From the NCBI GenBank assembly GCA_027596075.1, contig JADGJC010000026.1:162047-226046 (forward strand): a DNA stretch of 64,000 nucleotides, written 5' to 3'. This DNA is from Rhizophlyctis rosea. Its lineage: Eukaryota; Chytridiomycota; Chytridiomycetes; Rhizophlyctidales; Rhizophlyctidaceae. The notes under the pieces are model-generated. The model did no database searches and had not been told where the DNA came from. It worked only from the letters and a program-made list of their open reading frames with translations. How positions within the stretch are numbered: position 1 is the first letter of the stretch; the number at the start of each line of letters is the position of its first letter. The position numbers and the translations under genes are program-made. Below are positions 11,798 to 21,516 of the stretch, one piece after another.

Positions 11798-12576
11798 TCA
11801 AACACTGATCTTCACGCCCAACAACTTGTAAAACTCCCTCAGCAATGCCGGGTGACCGGGCCAAGCAGGACTGGTCACCAAGTTCCCATCCACCACAGCG
11901 TCTGTTGCGTCCTTGTTTGCAAACTTGCCGCTAGCGATGAGGGCTTCTGGACCACAAGCTGGGTACCCAGTTAGGGTGCGACCTTTCAAGACGTCAGCTG
12001 CTGCGAGGATTTGGACACCGTGGCAGATGCAGGCTACTGGTTTGTTGTGCTGGAAGAAGTGTTGGATTGTGCTGATGATTTTGGGGTTTAGGCGGAGGTA
12101 CTGTTGTGAGGTGGGATTGATGTTTTTAGATGAGTTGGGGTAGGTGGAAAAAGGCAGTAGAACATCAGACCTCGGGTGCACGACCGCCAGGGACGTAGAG
12201 ACCGGCGTAAGAGTCTAGATTCAGAGTAGAGAAATCGGCGTTGATTTGGAAGTTGTGGCCTGGTTTTTCGGAGTATGTTTGTGCTCCTTTTGGTTTCGAT
12301 TGTTGTTGTGTATTAGCCAAATAGAATGAGACCAGCGTGAGGAGAGAAGAAAGCTCATACCTTCGAAGTCGTGAATGGCGGTGAAGACGCTGTCTCCGGG
12401 CTTCTTGTCGGGACAGACCGTGTCTACTTCGATGCCGACGGACAGGAGGGCTTGGTAGGGCACCATCACCTGGGGAGGGTGGATGAAGATGATGGCACGT
12501 TACAGTTGACAAGCTTGCGGCTTACCTCGTAGTCTTCGACGTAGTCTCCAACGAGCATAAGCACCTTTTTGGTCAT
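11798..12576 (-). CDS. DJ-1/PfpI family protein
   Basis: Exons 12576..12526, 12469..12361, 12283..12171 and 12100..11798 (191 aa, the usual family length). It starts [17 protein letters not shown], giving the family's first beta strand and the acidic residue of the active site. The glycine loop is [12 protein letters not shown]. The nucleophile elbow [10 protein letters not shown] places Cys117 followed by His118, as in PfpI and YhbO-type enzymes, and the tail contains [14 protein letters not shown]. Members are glyoxalases, deglycase-like enzymes or stress chaperones, usually cytosolic. The Cys-His pair favours the PfpI/YhbO branch over human DJ-1. The assignment to superfamily is firm; the exact reaction is not shown by sequence. 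Confidence 0.92.
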
Positions 12577-12903
12577 CTTTTTGCGTATTTTTGAATATCC
12601 GACGGAATGTGTCAAATGATGTTGTTCCCACGAAGAGGAAGATGGGAAGGAAAATGCAGGAAGGCACCCTGGTCGGCATGGTGGCACTGTTCTCTGGCCC
12701 TGGTTCCAGGCCAGGCCAGCAATCCCACAGGCTGCCCACAGGCTAAGCATTCAAAAAGTCGAGAGGTCCTGCCCTCGTTCTTCTTCTTATTCAATGATCA
12801 GCGCTTTTCCAAGTCGTGAAACTGCAGATCGCCTGGCGGTGCAACATATCCTGCCTGCATTTGACTCTCTCTTTGTATCGCAAATACCTATTGCTACTCC
12901 ATC
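12577..12903. promoter_or_regulatory. Divergent promoter between DJ-1-like and F-box/WW-repeat genes
   Basis: 327 bp between opposing start codons. It must hold both promoters. No named motif was recognised. CT-rich runs occur at about 12860-12900, just before the plus-strand start. Confidence 0.5.
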
Positions 12904-13746
12904 ATGCCTTCGGTCTCCTCATTGCGTCAAGCCTATACGCCGCAATTTCATTTTGCGCCCTCCGAGCAAAAGCCCGCCCTTTCCCTCCCTATCGAGCTCA
13001 TAGAAAAGATCCTCTTGTACTTCCCGCTCGAAGACGGGTTCTACCATGCCACCACCCTTGCCGTCGTATACCACTACCACCACTTCCGCAATACGCTTCT
13101 CCCTCTCAGCCCATATGCCAGTATGGATAAGGCTTCCAAAAAGGGCCAGATTGACCTTCTAAACTGGTGGCTGGAACGTAAAGACAAAACATCCCTCATC
13201 TGGACCCACCACGCCATGGACCTTGCCAGCCAATACAACCAACTCGACGTTCTCCGTTGGTGGAAGGAAAGCGGGCTGGAGTGCAAATACACACATGAAG
13301 CCGTCGATAAAGCTGCTCTGAATGGACACATGATCATCTTAGATTGGTGGAAGCGGTACAGCCGATTGGAAGTTAAATGGTCTGTAGAAGGATTCAACGA
13401 GGTTGGGTGGCGGAGACCGGAGATGGTCGACTGGTGGTATAGGAATGGGTTGCGCTGTAGTGAGGAGGATATTGATAATGCGTTAATAGGACCGTGTATG
13501 GAAGCATGGACTTGGATTGACCAGCAGCGGCCATGGTTGCAGATTGGGTGGCATGAGGGTATGGAGACATTTTATGCTCGTTATGGTCTGGTACAGATAA
13601 GATGTCGGGGTTGGCTCACCGAACCCGAGTTCCGGAAGCGCGAGATGTTGGAGGAGCGGAGGATACGTACTGGTCCTTGGCAATCGGTTCTTGTATGGGT
13701 TCAAAGTCGTCTCACGAAAGTTCGCCGAAGGGAAATTCAACAGTAG
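12904..13746 (+). CDS. F-box-like protein with ankyrin-like WW-repeats
   Basis: Single-exon gene, 280 aa, starting at the first ATG. The N-terminus has an F-box-like helix set (LSLPIELIEKILLYFPLEDG, about residues 27-46). Imperfect repeats of about 30 residues follow, each ending in a Trp-Trp pair: WW at about residues 88, 119, 148 and 177 (LLNWWLER, VLRWWKESGLECKY, ILDWWKRY, MVDWWYRNGL). The repeat core (MDLAS, VDKAALNGH, then a leucine-rich helix and WWK-SGL) looks like a divergent ankyrin unit. The later units decay and the tail is basic. F-box plus repeat architecture suggests a substrate receptor of an SCF ligase; the substrate is unknown. A related but wrecked copy lies at 53810..55714. 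Confidence 0.8.
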   Translation: MPSVSSLRQAYTPQFHFAPSEQKPALSLPIELIEKILLYFPLEDGFYHATTLAVVYHYHHFRNTLLPLSPYASMDKASKKGQIDLLNWWLERKDKTSLIWTHHAMDLASQYNQLDVLRWWKESGLECKYTHEAVDKAALNGHMIILDWWKRYSRLEVKWSVEGFNEVGWRRPEMVDWWYRNGLRCSEEDIDNALIGPCMEAWTWIDQQRPWLQIGWHEGMETFYARYGLVQIRCRGWLTEPEFRKREMLEERRIRTGPWQSVLVWVQSRLTKVRRREIQQ

Positions 13747-14315
13747 CCGGAAAAAGTAAAGACATAAAATTGTAATATATGTGTCTTTTGCCATAAGCAT
13801 GTCTTTAATGGGTTCTGATTTTTTCAAAGGCAGTCAGTCGCAGAACTGGAGGGGTCTCTCATCATGGCAACATCCATCTGGTCATGACATTGAAGTTGAA
13901 GCTTTAACCATCAGGACCCACGGGTGCAATTGAATCAAATCTGCAGTTGAACCAACTCCATTCGCAGTACCAGCCAAACTCCGCAGTCACAGTCAGACAT
14001 GACAGGAGACTTCTCCCCCACTTCCCCCAGTTACCCAGCCTCCATCTCCACCCCGATTCCCACGCGCCTGCCGCAATCGCCACGACGAAACTCAGGCTGG
14101 CACCTTAAGCTATAACTGCTGGAGCAAATTAACAGACCCCGTCATCGTTAAGCAGCAGCGCAAATTTCTCAAGTTGGTGTGAAGGTGATCTTGCAGATAT
14201 TCAGTGTGAATTCAGGCCCTGAACCTCTAACTGTCTTTTTATTGTCTGCTAGCCGTCTTGAAACCTATTCTAGCTCAACGGCCACGCAGTCACATATTTC
14301 ACGAAGTGTTTGGCA
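13747..14315. other. Intergenic region, nothing recognised
   Basis: 569 bp between two plus-strand genes. No ORF or RNA gene supported; presumably 3' UTR of the repeat gene and promoter of the E2 gene. Confidence 0.55.
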
Positions 14316-15483
14316 ATGTCAGACACGATTCCGTATCAGGTAGGGAGGCGGAGACGACTTTGACGTATCCACCCTTGCTATTGCGGTCGGCTGAATTACC
14401 GCTTCACCCCAGCTCATGTCAGTAGCGCAACTCCGCATACTAGCACGTCAACAAGGTCTTCGTCCCTACAAGCTCAAAAAGGCCGAACTTGTCGCCCTAC
14501 TTCAAGGACGTGATTCCGGAAGTGAAGGATCGTCAGACGGTGGAGCATCTTCGACAACGCCCGCTCAGAGCCCTACGCCTCCAGACGACCCAATGGTGGT
14601 CGACTTGACTGATCCCATGGACGACCTCAACATGCTCCCGCCTCCGCAATACGCGACCGCATCTGCTACGAAGGCACTTTACAAGGAGCTGCGAAGTCTT
14701 TTGAAAATCCAGGAAACCGTAAAACAGGAAGAGAGGGGTTGGGTTTTGGATGCGGCGAATGTTACCAATCTATATCAGTAAGTGTGTGGAACACGTCTTC
14801 TACAACGTGACATCGCTAATCTCAATGTGTAGGTGGAAAGTACGACTGACAAACTTTGAGGAATCCTTACCATTGCAACGAGATCTTCGGGTGTGAATTC
14901 GCACTTGCTTTTGTGACAATCCCTATTCGTGACCTTACACCCCTTCCAGTCGAAAGGTGCACATGTAGCCGATCAAAGCGTTGTGTTGGAAGTCCGATTT
15001 GGTCCAGACTATCCACAAACACCACCTTATATCCGAGTCATCACCCCGCGCTTTTTGCAATTCATCAACGGTGGGGGTGGCCATGTCACGGCGGGAGGGT
15101 CAGTTTGCCTGGTAGGGTCTCCCCAGACAACAGCACAATGTACTGTCAACTGTCGTTGACAATCGACAACACTTATAGGGAATCCTGACAATGAACGACT
15201 GGGTACCAACATACTCAATGGAATCAGTGTTCATTCAAGTTGGTTGATCCGAAAGAAACTCCATCGCACTTTCAACCGAGCGCACTGCTTGCGACTAACT
15301 TCATTCCTGTTACAGGTACGACTCGCTTTGACGTCTCTTGATCCACGTCCTGCTCGGCTGGACACGATTCGTGGGTGGGATAGGCCTTATACTCCTCAGG
15401 AAGCGATGAATGCGTTCCTGAGAGTGGCGGGTGATCATGGGTGGAGGGTGCCAAGTGGTTGGGCTACGCTCTTCCGGTCATAG
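14316..15483 (+). CDS. SAP domain fused to UBE2Q-like ubiquitin-conjugating enzyme (E2)
   Basis: Six exons: 14316..14339, 14413..14777, 14833..14890, 14950..15111, 15179..15238 and 15316..15483 (278 aa). Residues about 10-45 form a SAP-like helix-turn-helix (SVAQLRILARQQGL, LKKAELVALLQ), normally a DNA- or RNA-binding motif. A Ser/Pro-rich linker follows. The UBC fold then gives VVLEVRFGPDYPQTPPYIRV and FINGGGGHVTAGGSVCLGI, in which Cys202 is the predicted thioester cysteine, and WVPTYSMESVFIQVRLAL. This GG-x-x-C and 'ESV-x-Q' pattern is that of UBE2Q-type E2s rather than canonical HPN-type E2s. The role would be ubiquitin transfer, possibly nuclear and targeted by the SAP motif (inference). 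The intron at 15112..15178 falls right after the catalytic Cys-Leu. Confidence 0.85.
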
Positions 15484-16329
15484 CACGTCCGTCATGCAGC
15501 TGGGTGACATGTGCCGTGGGTTTGTATATAGAAAACGTTGTATTGGGCAGTGGCAGCTTCCGCGATGCACATTCATTGAGCAAATTATCACATTTGATTG
15601 CAAAGACGTGGGAAGAAACCATGCCCGGCCTTTCATTGCAAACAAATATGATGATTGCATTCCCTACAGGTGCATCACATTGATGTGCTACACAAAACGG
15701 CATGTCATCTACACTTACAATTCCAACATCACTTGTGTAGCATTGCATTGGCTCATGAGCTCGGACTTGAATCCCCGCACTGAGGTTTGGTGGCATCATT
15801 TCCTCTCCTTAACACCCAACACACACCGTCAATGTGCCAGCAAAACATGGAGGCCCACTTCGATGGGTCAGGGTGAAAAAGTGAAGTGAACAAGAACGTT
15901 CTTGGTCGCCACATCTCCCTTTGATGGTCGCGGCAAATTGAACGTGAGTCCTAATGCTCTAGCAGGCCTCACGTTCAACGTATTGCCCCAGTATGTCCTA
16001 GCAGACCGTATATTCAATGTACCACACCAGTATGTTCGTATGACTGTGCCAAGGTAAGTGAGTTCACGACTTGTCCATAGCCATAATTTGACATTCACTT
16101 CTCCAGCCACGATATGTGATATCAGCAGGTCGTAGAGACCATCGCTCATTGTATGTGCAACATTATGGATCTCCATCATTTCTGTGGAACGTACGCATGC
16201 AGCACCTGTTCTTCTTCTGCCTCTATAAAGCTCCTATCTTGCTCAAAAAGTCGGCAGCACGGACCAACCATTCTGTTTTCAAAATGGCTTTAAGAATATC
16301 TAAATTTCTTACTGTACATCACATCACAA
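15484..16329. other. Intergenic region with a short direct repeat
   Basis: 846 bp without a supported gene. It contains a two-copy direct repeat (15959..16036) and the upstream region of the tRNA gene. ORFs here lack domain features. Confidence 0.55.
15959..16036. repeat. Two-copy direct repeat of about 39 bp
   Basis: Two adjacent imperfect copies, each beginning CTAGCAG and ending CCAGTATGT, with the middle diverged (TTCAACGTA versus TTCAATGTA). Confidence 0.6.
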
Positions 16330-16401
16330 TCTCAGTTAGTATAGTGGCTAGTATCCCCGCCTGTCACGCGGGAGACCCGGGTTCAATTCCCGGACTGAGA
16401 G
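16330..16401 (+). tRNA. tRNA-Asp (anticodon GTC)
   Basis: 72-nt cloverleaf without intron. The acceptor strands TCTCAGT and ACTGAGA pair fully. The D-arm is TTAGTATAGTGGCTAGTA. The anticodon stem is CCCGC/GCGGG with loop CTGTCAC, giving anticodon GTC at 16363-16365. The T-arm is GGGTTCAATTCC. The internal A and B boxes for RNA polymerase III are intact, and a T5 run about 20 bp downstream can terminate transcription. Confidence 0.97.
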
Positions 16402-16939
16402 CATGAAGAATAGGATGTTCTTTTTGTATTGGTTCTTCCCTCACTTTTTGCTCTTGGTTTGGAGTGTGTTGGCAGTGCCTTCTTGAGTTTGTTCTTCTTT
16501 TTCCTTTCTTTTTTGGATTTTGTGTGCTGGCGTCGGCGACGGCCTTTGCCCGCCGTTCCCTACCCCAGCCGAGCTTTTGTGTCAGTGCCATCGCTGCACG
16601 CTGCGTTTCTCGAGAATTAATGCATGATCCGAAGCGGATGATGCGAATATCTCAGGATACGTACGTTACCATCCTATTGATACCTAGTAGGATTGAATCT
16701 GTGCAGCAGAGTAGGAGCCCAAAAGCAACCCATCAGAATCCATCATCCAGCGGAAATCGAATTGACGCCGAGGGGCTTCTTCAATATCATTTCAAAACTG
16801 AATGGAAATCTACACATATACTATTTTACACAAAACCCACACTATTCTGAACCACCTATGGTTGATTGAACACAAACCTATCTACACAAAACTTTCTACA
16901 AAAGCCCCTAGACTGCATACCAACGAGCAAACCTCCTTC
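16402..16939. other. Intergenic region, nothing recognised
   Basis: 538 bp between the tRNA and the 3' end of rad9. T-rich just after the tRNA (pol III terminator). No supported ORF. Confidence 0.6.
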
Positions 16940-19352
16940 TCACCGAAACAATCGTCTCGTCTGTCATGCAAGACACAAGTCAAACCATTCACTCAAAGTC
17001 GATCAACTCAAATGCATCCCGAAAACAACTCTTACCTTCCTAACCGGCGGCGTAGGCTCCAAAATCTCAACCTCCATCTCCCCACCACCACCACCATCAA
17101 ACCATCCCTCCGCATCTTCATCCACAATCTCCCTCGGTCGTCGAAGACCACTTATTGGTTTCGACGCCTCTCCAGCGCCACCACCAGGTCCCATTCCCCC
17201 AATTGTCCCCACCGGTGTCGTCGCCTCAACCACAGTAGGAACTGTCAACCCCCGCACAACGCCAGCCCCGCTCACGGGCGTCGTGACGGATGCCGCGGGA
17301 GGAGGTCTCGAGGGCTCCCCCGCAGTTGGATTCATGGTTGGGATACGTAACGGTTGTGGAACTAAGAATTGTGGTGAGGAGGGTGCAGGAGCGACTTGTG
17401 CAGGGATGGTGGGCTGCAGGTCGAGAAGGGAGGAAGGGAACACAAATTGGTGAAAATGTCCTCAGTATCAAACGACTTTTGTCTTCATCACGTACCGGAT
17501 CAACTTGTGCAAATACCGTGTCCATCCCATCATCCTCATCATACCCAGGCGAGAAAAGGTCGTTTTCCAACTCCTTATTGAGCCGACGTTGTTCTTCCTG
17601 TCGTGCACCTGCATTTAAGCAAAATGTCCAGATCTCAACAATACGATCGCCAAATCGCGTGGCGCAATACAGAAAATCAACCCTATCAACATACCATCCC
17701 CCCCAAACAAATCCCCCTGTTCCCGATTTCCCTCCCAATCCCTTCCTCCCTCCTCACCAGCACCATGCCCCCCATCCCCAAAAACCTGCATGCCCTCACT
17801 AAAATATGGGGGCGACGGCGGGATCTCCTCATCATCCTCCATCCCAAACCCCACTGCCACTCCACCTTCCCTCCCCACTTCAATGTCCATCGGGACTGCT
17901 CGTTCCCCATCCCCCCGTCTCGCAGACGAAGGCACCTGGCTCGACACCGCCTGCGACGAATACTCCGATTCCTCGTCCCCCAATCCAGCATCGTTGTTCG
18001 TCGCGACGACAAAGTCGCCTATGTACAGTTCTGGTAGTTTTTGGGCTACGGTGAAGACGATGGGTCTGGCAATCATGCGAAATTTGGAAGATCAGCATAA
18101 AGAGGGCAAGCGGGGGCTATGCTCGAGTTTGAAGCGCATGCTTACGATCCAGGAGTATCAAAATAGGCTGTGACGGTCTGATTCATGGATTCTGCGAGGG
18201 AGAGGACTACCTGCAAGGCCGCGAGGAATAAGTTAGCTCTTTTCGAGATATATTTGACGACCCGTGTACCTTCAATTCCTTCAGCGAAAAGGTAACGGAA
18301 ACATCCTCGCTCACTTCATAAAGGTCGAAGTCCGCAATATCAACTTGCAACGACGTCTGCATGCTGCGCTGTCCAGGCGCATCTAGACGACAAAACAAAA
18401 GTCATCAATCCCTGGATCAATCCCCTTTTAGCCATACCACCATATGTTGCAAAACGCACATACTCTTATCAGTGCCACCCCACCCTTCCGTAAAACTCCT
18501 CAAAGTCATCGAATCCTCCTTACAGCTCATCACAACCTCCTCAAGCTTCGCCTGAAAATGACTCAACCAATCATGGATGATTTTGTTGTTCACGGTCCAG
18601 CGGTGTTTGCAGGTGTGTTTTGCGTACGTGAAATTCAAGTTTTCTACCGGTTCGTAGTATAGTTTGTGGGTTTTGAGAACTCCTGATGTGGGTTTAGATG
18701 GTAGGGTTAGGAAAGAAGGAGAAGTCAACGTAGGCCTTGCACGTTGGAGACAGTTGAGGAACAACCAACCATATTTACAGTGCAACTGGATCGTGAATCT
18801 GTCTTCGTCGCTGGTTGGGTCGAATTTGATTTGGCAGCTTTCAACATTGTCAAGGTTGGTCCGCGCTTTGAAGATGTTTAGGACGGGCTGTGATCCCAGA
18901 GGAATTGGTGGTAGGTAACGTGCGAAAGAGTCCTGAAATTGAACAAATCATACCTTCAACTGCACCTGGCCGCAGAGCTGTTGCTGGTCGCGAGATGGCA
19001 TCGTTGCAGCGACGTGAGGATCGAAACTATAAGTCTCAAAAAAATTGGGCAAGAGACTAAATACGATGTTTGCGGAGCGGGATGCGTTGATTGTTTTTAA
19101 GACAAGCTAATGAAAGAATGGAACCCAGTCAGTTCCATTCTTTGCTGTTGTAAAGAATGTTCTCATGGTTGGGACCTTTTCCGGATATGCGGATATATGT
19201 AGGACTTCTCCTGTCTTGTGCATGCTATGCAAGAACCGCGAGAAGGCTGAGAACGAAGTCATAAGTAAAAGTCGTCCGACAGGACACTTTCAAGGCCTTG
19301 TGATCAAAGAGAACGCACGTTTCAGTCCAGTCGCGGGTAATACCGCATCCAT
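16940..19352 (-). CDS. rad9: Rad9, subunit of the 9-1-1 checkpoint clamp
   Basis: Eleven exons: 19352..19319, 19246..19176, 19106..18954, 18887..18770, 18682..18464, 18382..18270, 18210..18146, 18065..17695, 17608..17496, 17413..17036 and 16960..16940 (551 aa). The joined N-terminus aligns without gaps to known Rad9 proteins: the segment LHSMHKTGEVLHI, then LVLKTINASRSANIVF and LLPNFFETY. Further family matches are TIQLHCKYG|VLKTHKLYYEP, VSVTFSLKELKVVLSLAES and GDFVVATNND. The C-terminal 250 residues are the expected disordered, acidic and Pro-rich tail that is phosphorylated in homologues. Rad9 forms a PCNA-like ring with Rad1 and Hus1 at damaged DNA and activates the checkpoint kinase. Two donors are weak (GTGCGT after exon 1, GTCCCA after exon 2). 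The last 21-nt exon (ending RRLFR) is the least certain. Confidence 0.9.
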
Positions 19353-19947
19353 GTTGAGCCCTGCGATATTGCACAAGTGATGTTGGATAAACGTGATTCA
19401 ATAGTGTCAACCGACTCTCTGAGTTCCACCTGACTATTGAATGCGAGATGTTGATGTCCAGCACAATAACGCAATAGAACGAGACCAAGGCAAAGCGCTT
19501 GTCCTGCTTTCGGGTGGGAAGCTGCGGATGAGAATGAGAAATGAGTGAAATGGGGAAGCAAGAGTTGCTGCGGGAAGGTTGACGTCCATGGGTATCCAGT
19601 ATGACCATAATGGGGTGTTATTGAAATATTGACTCATCGTGACAACGGCCAGTATGCCCTCATCAATCGATCAGTTGGTTATGTTTGCTGCATTCGGCAC
19701 AGAACGCGTCTTCAAACTCAGGAAGCACGATGCCATGGCGACTTTAGTTTACCTTCATTCAACCAATGGAATCAAATCCATGTCAATATTCTTCCGCATC
19801 CGACTCACCAACTTTGTTTCAGGCATATAAGATCATGACAGCTCATTCTTAACGATGCTATCTTTGAAGACGGAGGAGGAACAATTCTGAGCACTGAGTC
19901 CCCATTGTCAACCAATTTGAAAGTACCCGTCAAATATCAGTTTCACC
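19353..19947. promoter_or_regulatory. Divergent promoter between rad9 and the GST-like gene
   Basis: 595 bp between opposing starts. No ORF with coding character on either strand; no specific factor site named. Confidence 0.5.
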
Positions 19948-21382
19948 ATGCCCTTAAACTATGACAAGTGGAACAACTTGGACGAGTACACAGACTCTGA
20001 GGAGGACGACTCAGGCATCAAAATAACACCACCGACAACCTTGAAGCAGGAGGATGCCACGCTTCTGACAATATCATGGGATACAACATGCGGTAAAATT
20101 GTCGCGCTTTGGAAAGCACCATAATATTTGTTCGTAGCTAATATCGGACCACTTATCAGAGTCAGTTCGGTGGGTTCTCGACCGCCACAATATTCCATAC
20201 CTGGAACACAACTATCCATATGGCCCCCACCTTTTGGCAACACTTCCCTTTTCAGCCCCACCACCAAAACCCGAGACGGAAGTTGACACCACCACAGACC
20301 CGCCCCCATCAACCTCCAAGAGTACACTCCAAATCCACCTCCCAATCTTCCGCACCTCCAAAGGCGAAGTCTACAAACGCACGGCAACAGACATCTACCT
20401 CTACGTCTATGCCCACGCCCTAGGCTCCAAACTCCGCATCTACGGCAACCCCAAAGCCCTCGACCTCCAAGAACACTTCGACACCCACCTCATGCCCGCA
20501 GCCCGCCAAATCTTCTGGTCCATCATCCTCCAAAACCCGCACCTCCACACAAAATACATCGACAACCCCATCCACCTAAACACCTGGAAAGAACTCTCAA
20601 AAACCTCCTGGCCAATCATGCGTTGGTTCATCCCGCACCACTTCAACATAACACCAGCAACCGACGAAAAAGCCTGGCAAACAGTCGAAGAAACCTTCTC
20701 ATTAGTCTCAACAACCCTCCAATGTAACCCCACCTCAAACCCCTCAACAACATACCTAACCGGCCCAACCCTCACAATGGCAGACATATCCTTCGCCTCT
20801 CACGCAACTCTCATCCTCTTCCCAAACCCTTCCGAAGACTCCTGGGCTGATAAAGTTGGCATCGCCGTCCCATCACTCAAAGAACTACCCCCCGACATTG
20901 CACAACGCGTCCGGAAGTTACGGGACACCGTGGCAGGTAAACATGCCATCCGGATGTGGAGGAAAGAGAAGGGCGAGTCGGTTGGGAAACGGCCAAGTAA
21001 GTTTGAGAAGGGGGCTAATCCTTGGTGGAGTCGGGAGGGGAGGTTAAGGAAGGTTGTTTGGGGTGGGTTGGGGGGGTTGGTGGGTGGGAATTTTGTGATG
21101 GTGGTTTTCGTACCGTGGTGGACGGTGTTCTTGGTTTGGGTTATGGCTGTCGTAGCAGGGGCAGGTCTGTATAGATGGAAAGTACAAGGTACCGTGGTGG
21201 ATGAGCGAATCCGACAGCTGTGGACGTTGGGGTGCGGCCTCTTCGCAAAACCGATGTCAGAACCTACAGTCACTGCTGCAACCAAACCACCTCCCGACGC
21301 AAGGAAGATCGCAGAAAAGCCAACCTCGCGAGCTTGGAGCCCTTCTCGACCCAGTCCCCAGAGCAAAAACAAAGCTGTATAG
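19948..21382 (+). CDS. GST-like membrane protein with Cdc37-like N-terminal motif
   Basis: Two exons, 19948..20092 and 20160..21382 (455 aa). The first 24 residues (MPLNYDKWNNLDEYTDSEED) resemble the N-terminal kinase-binding motif of Cdc37 (MPLDYSKWDNLELSDDSD-like). A thioredoxin-like N domain follows: LTISWDTTCESVRWVLDRHN then IPYLEHNYPYG, with the GST-type RVRWVL helix and a TTC in place of the catalytic motif. A GST C-terminal domain ends with the classic N-capping segment GPTLTMADISFASHATLI. A hydrophobic stretch (GGLGGLVGGNFVMVVFVPWW, then TVFLVWVMAVVAGAGLY) makes one or two TM helices and the tail is basic. It is tail-anchored-like, so it may sit on mitochondria or ER. Enzyme activity uncertain. 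Confidence 0.8.
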
Positions 21383-21516
21383 CAGAATACACCAAAAGAT
21401 CAACAATACATTCTATGTACATACATGCTATATCGCACAGCTAGACACGATCTACACCTTCATATACACCCAAGCAAAATACAGATCCGAACATACATAC
21501 ACCGACTTGTTTCATT

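Noticed and set aside
15484..15889. 152-aa ORF after the E2 gene
   Set aside because: Overlaps the E2 stop region in another frame; no domain-like sequence or splice support.
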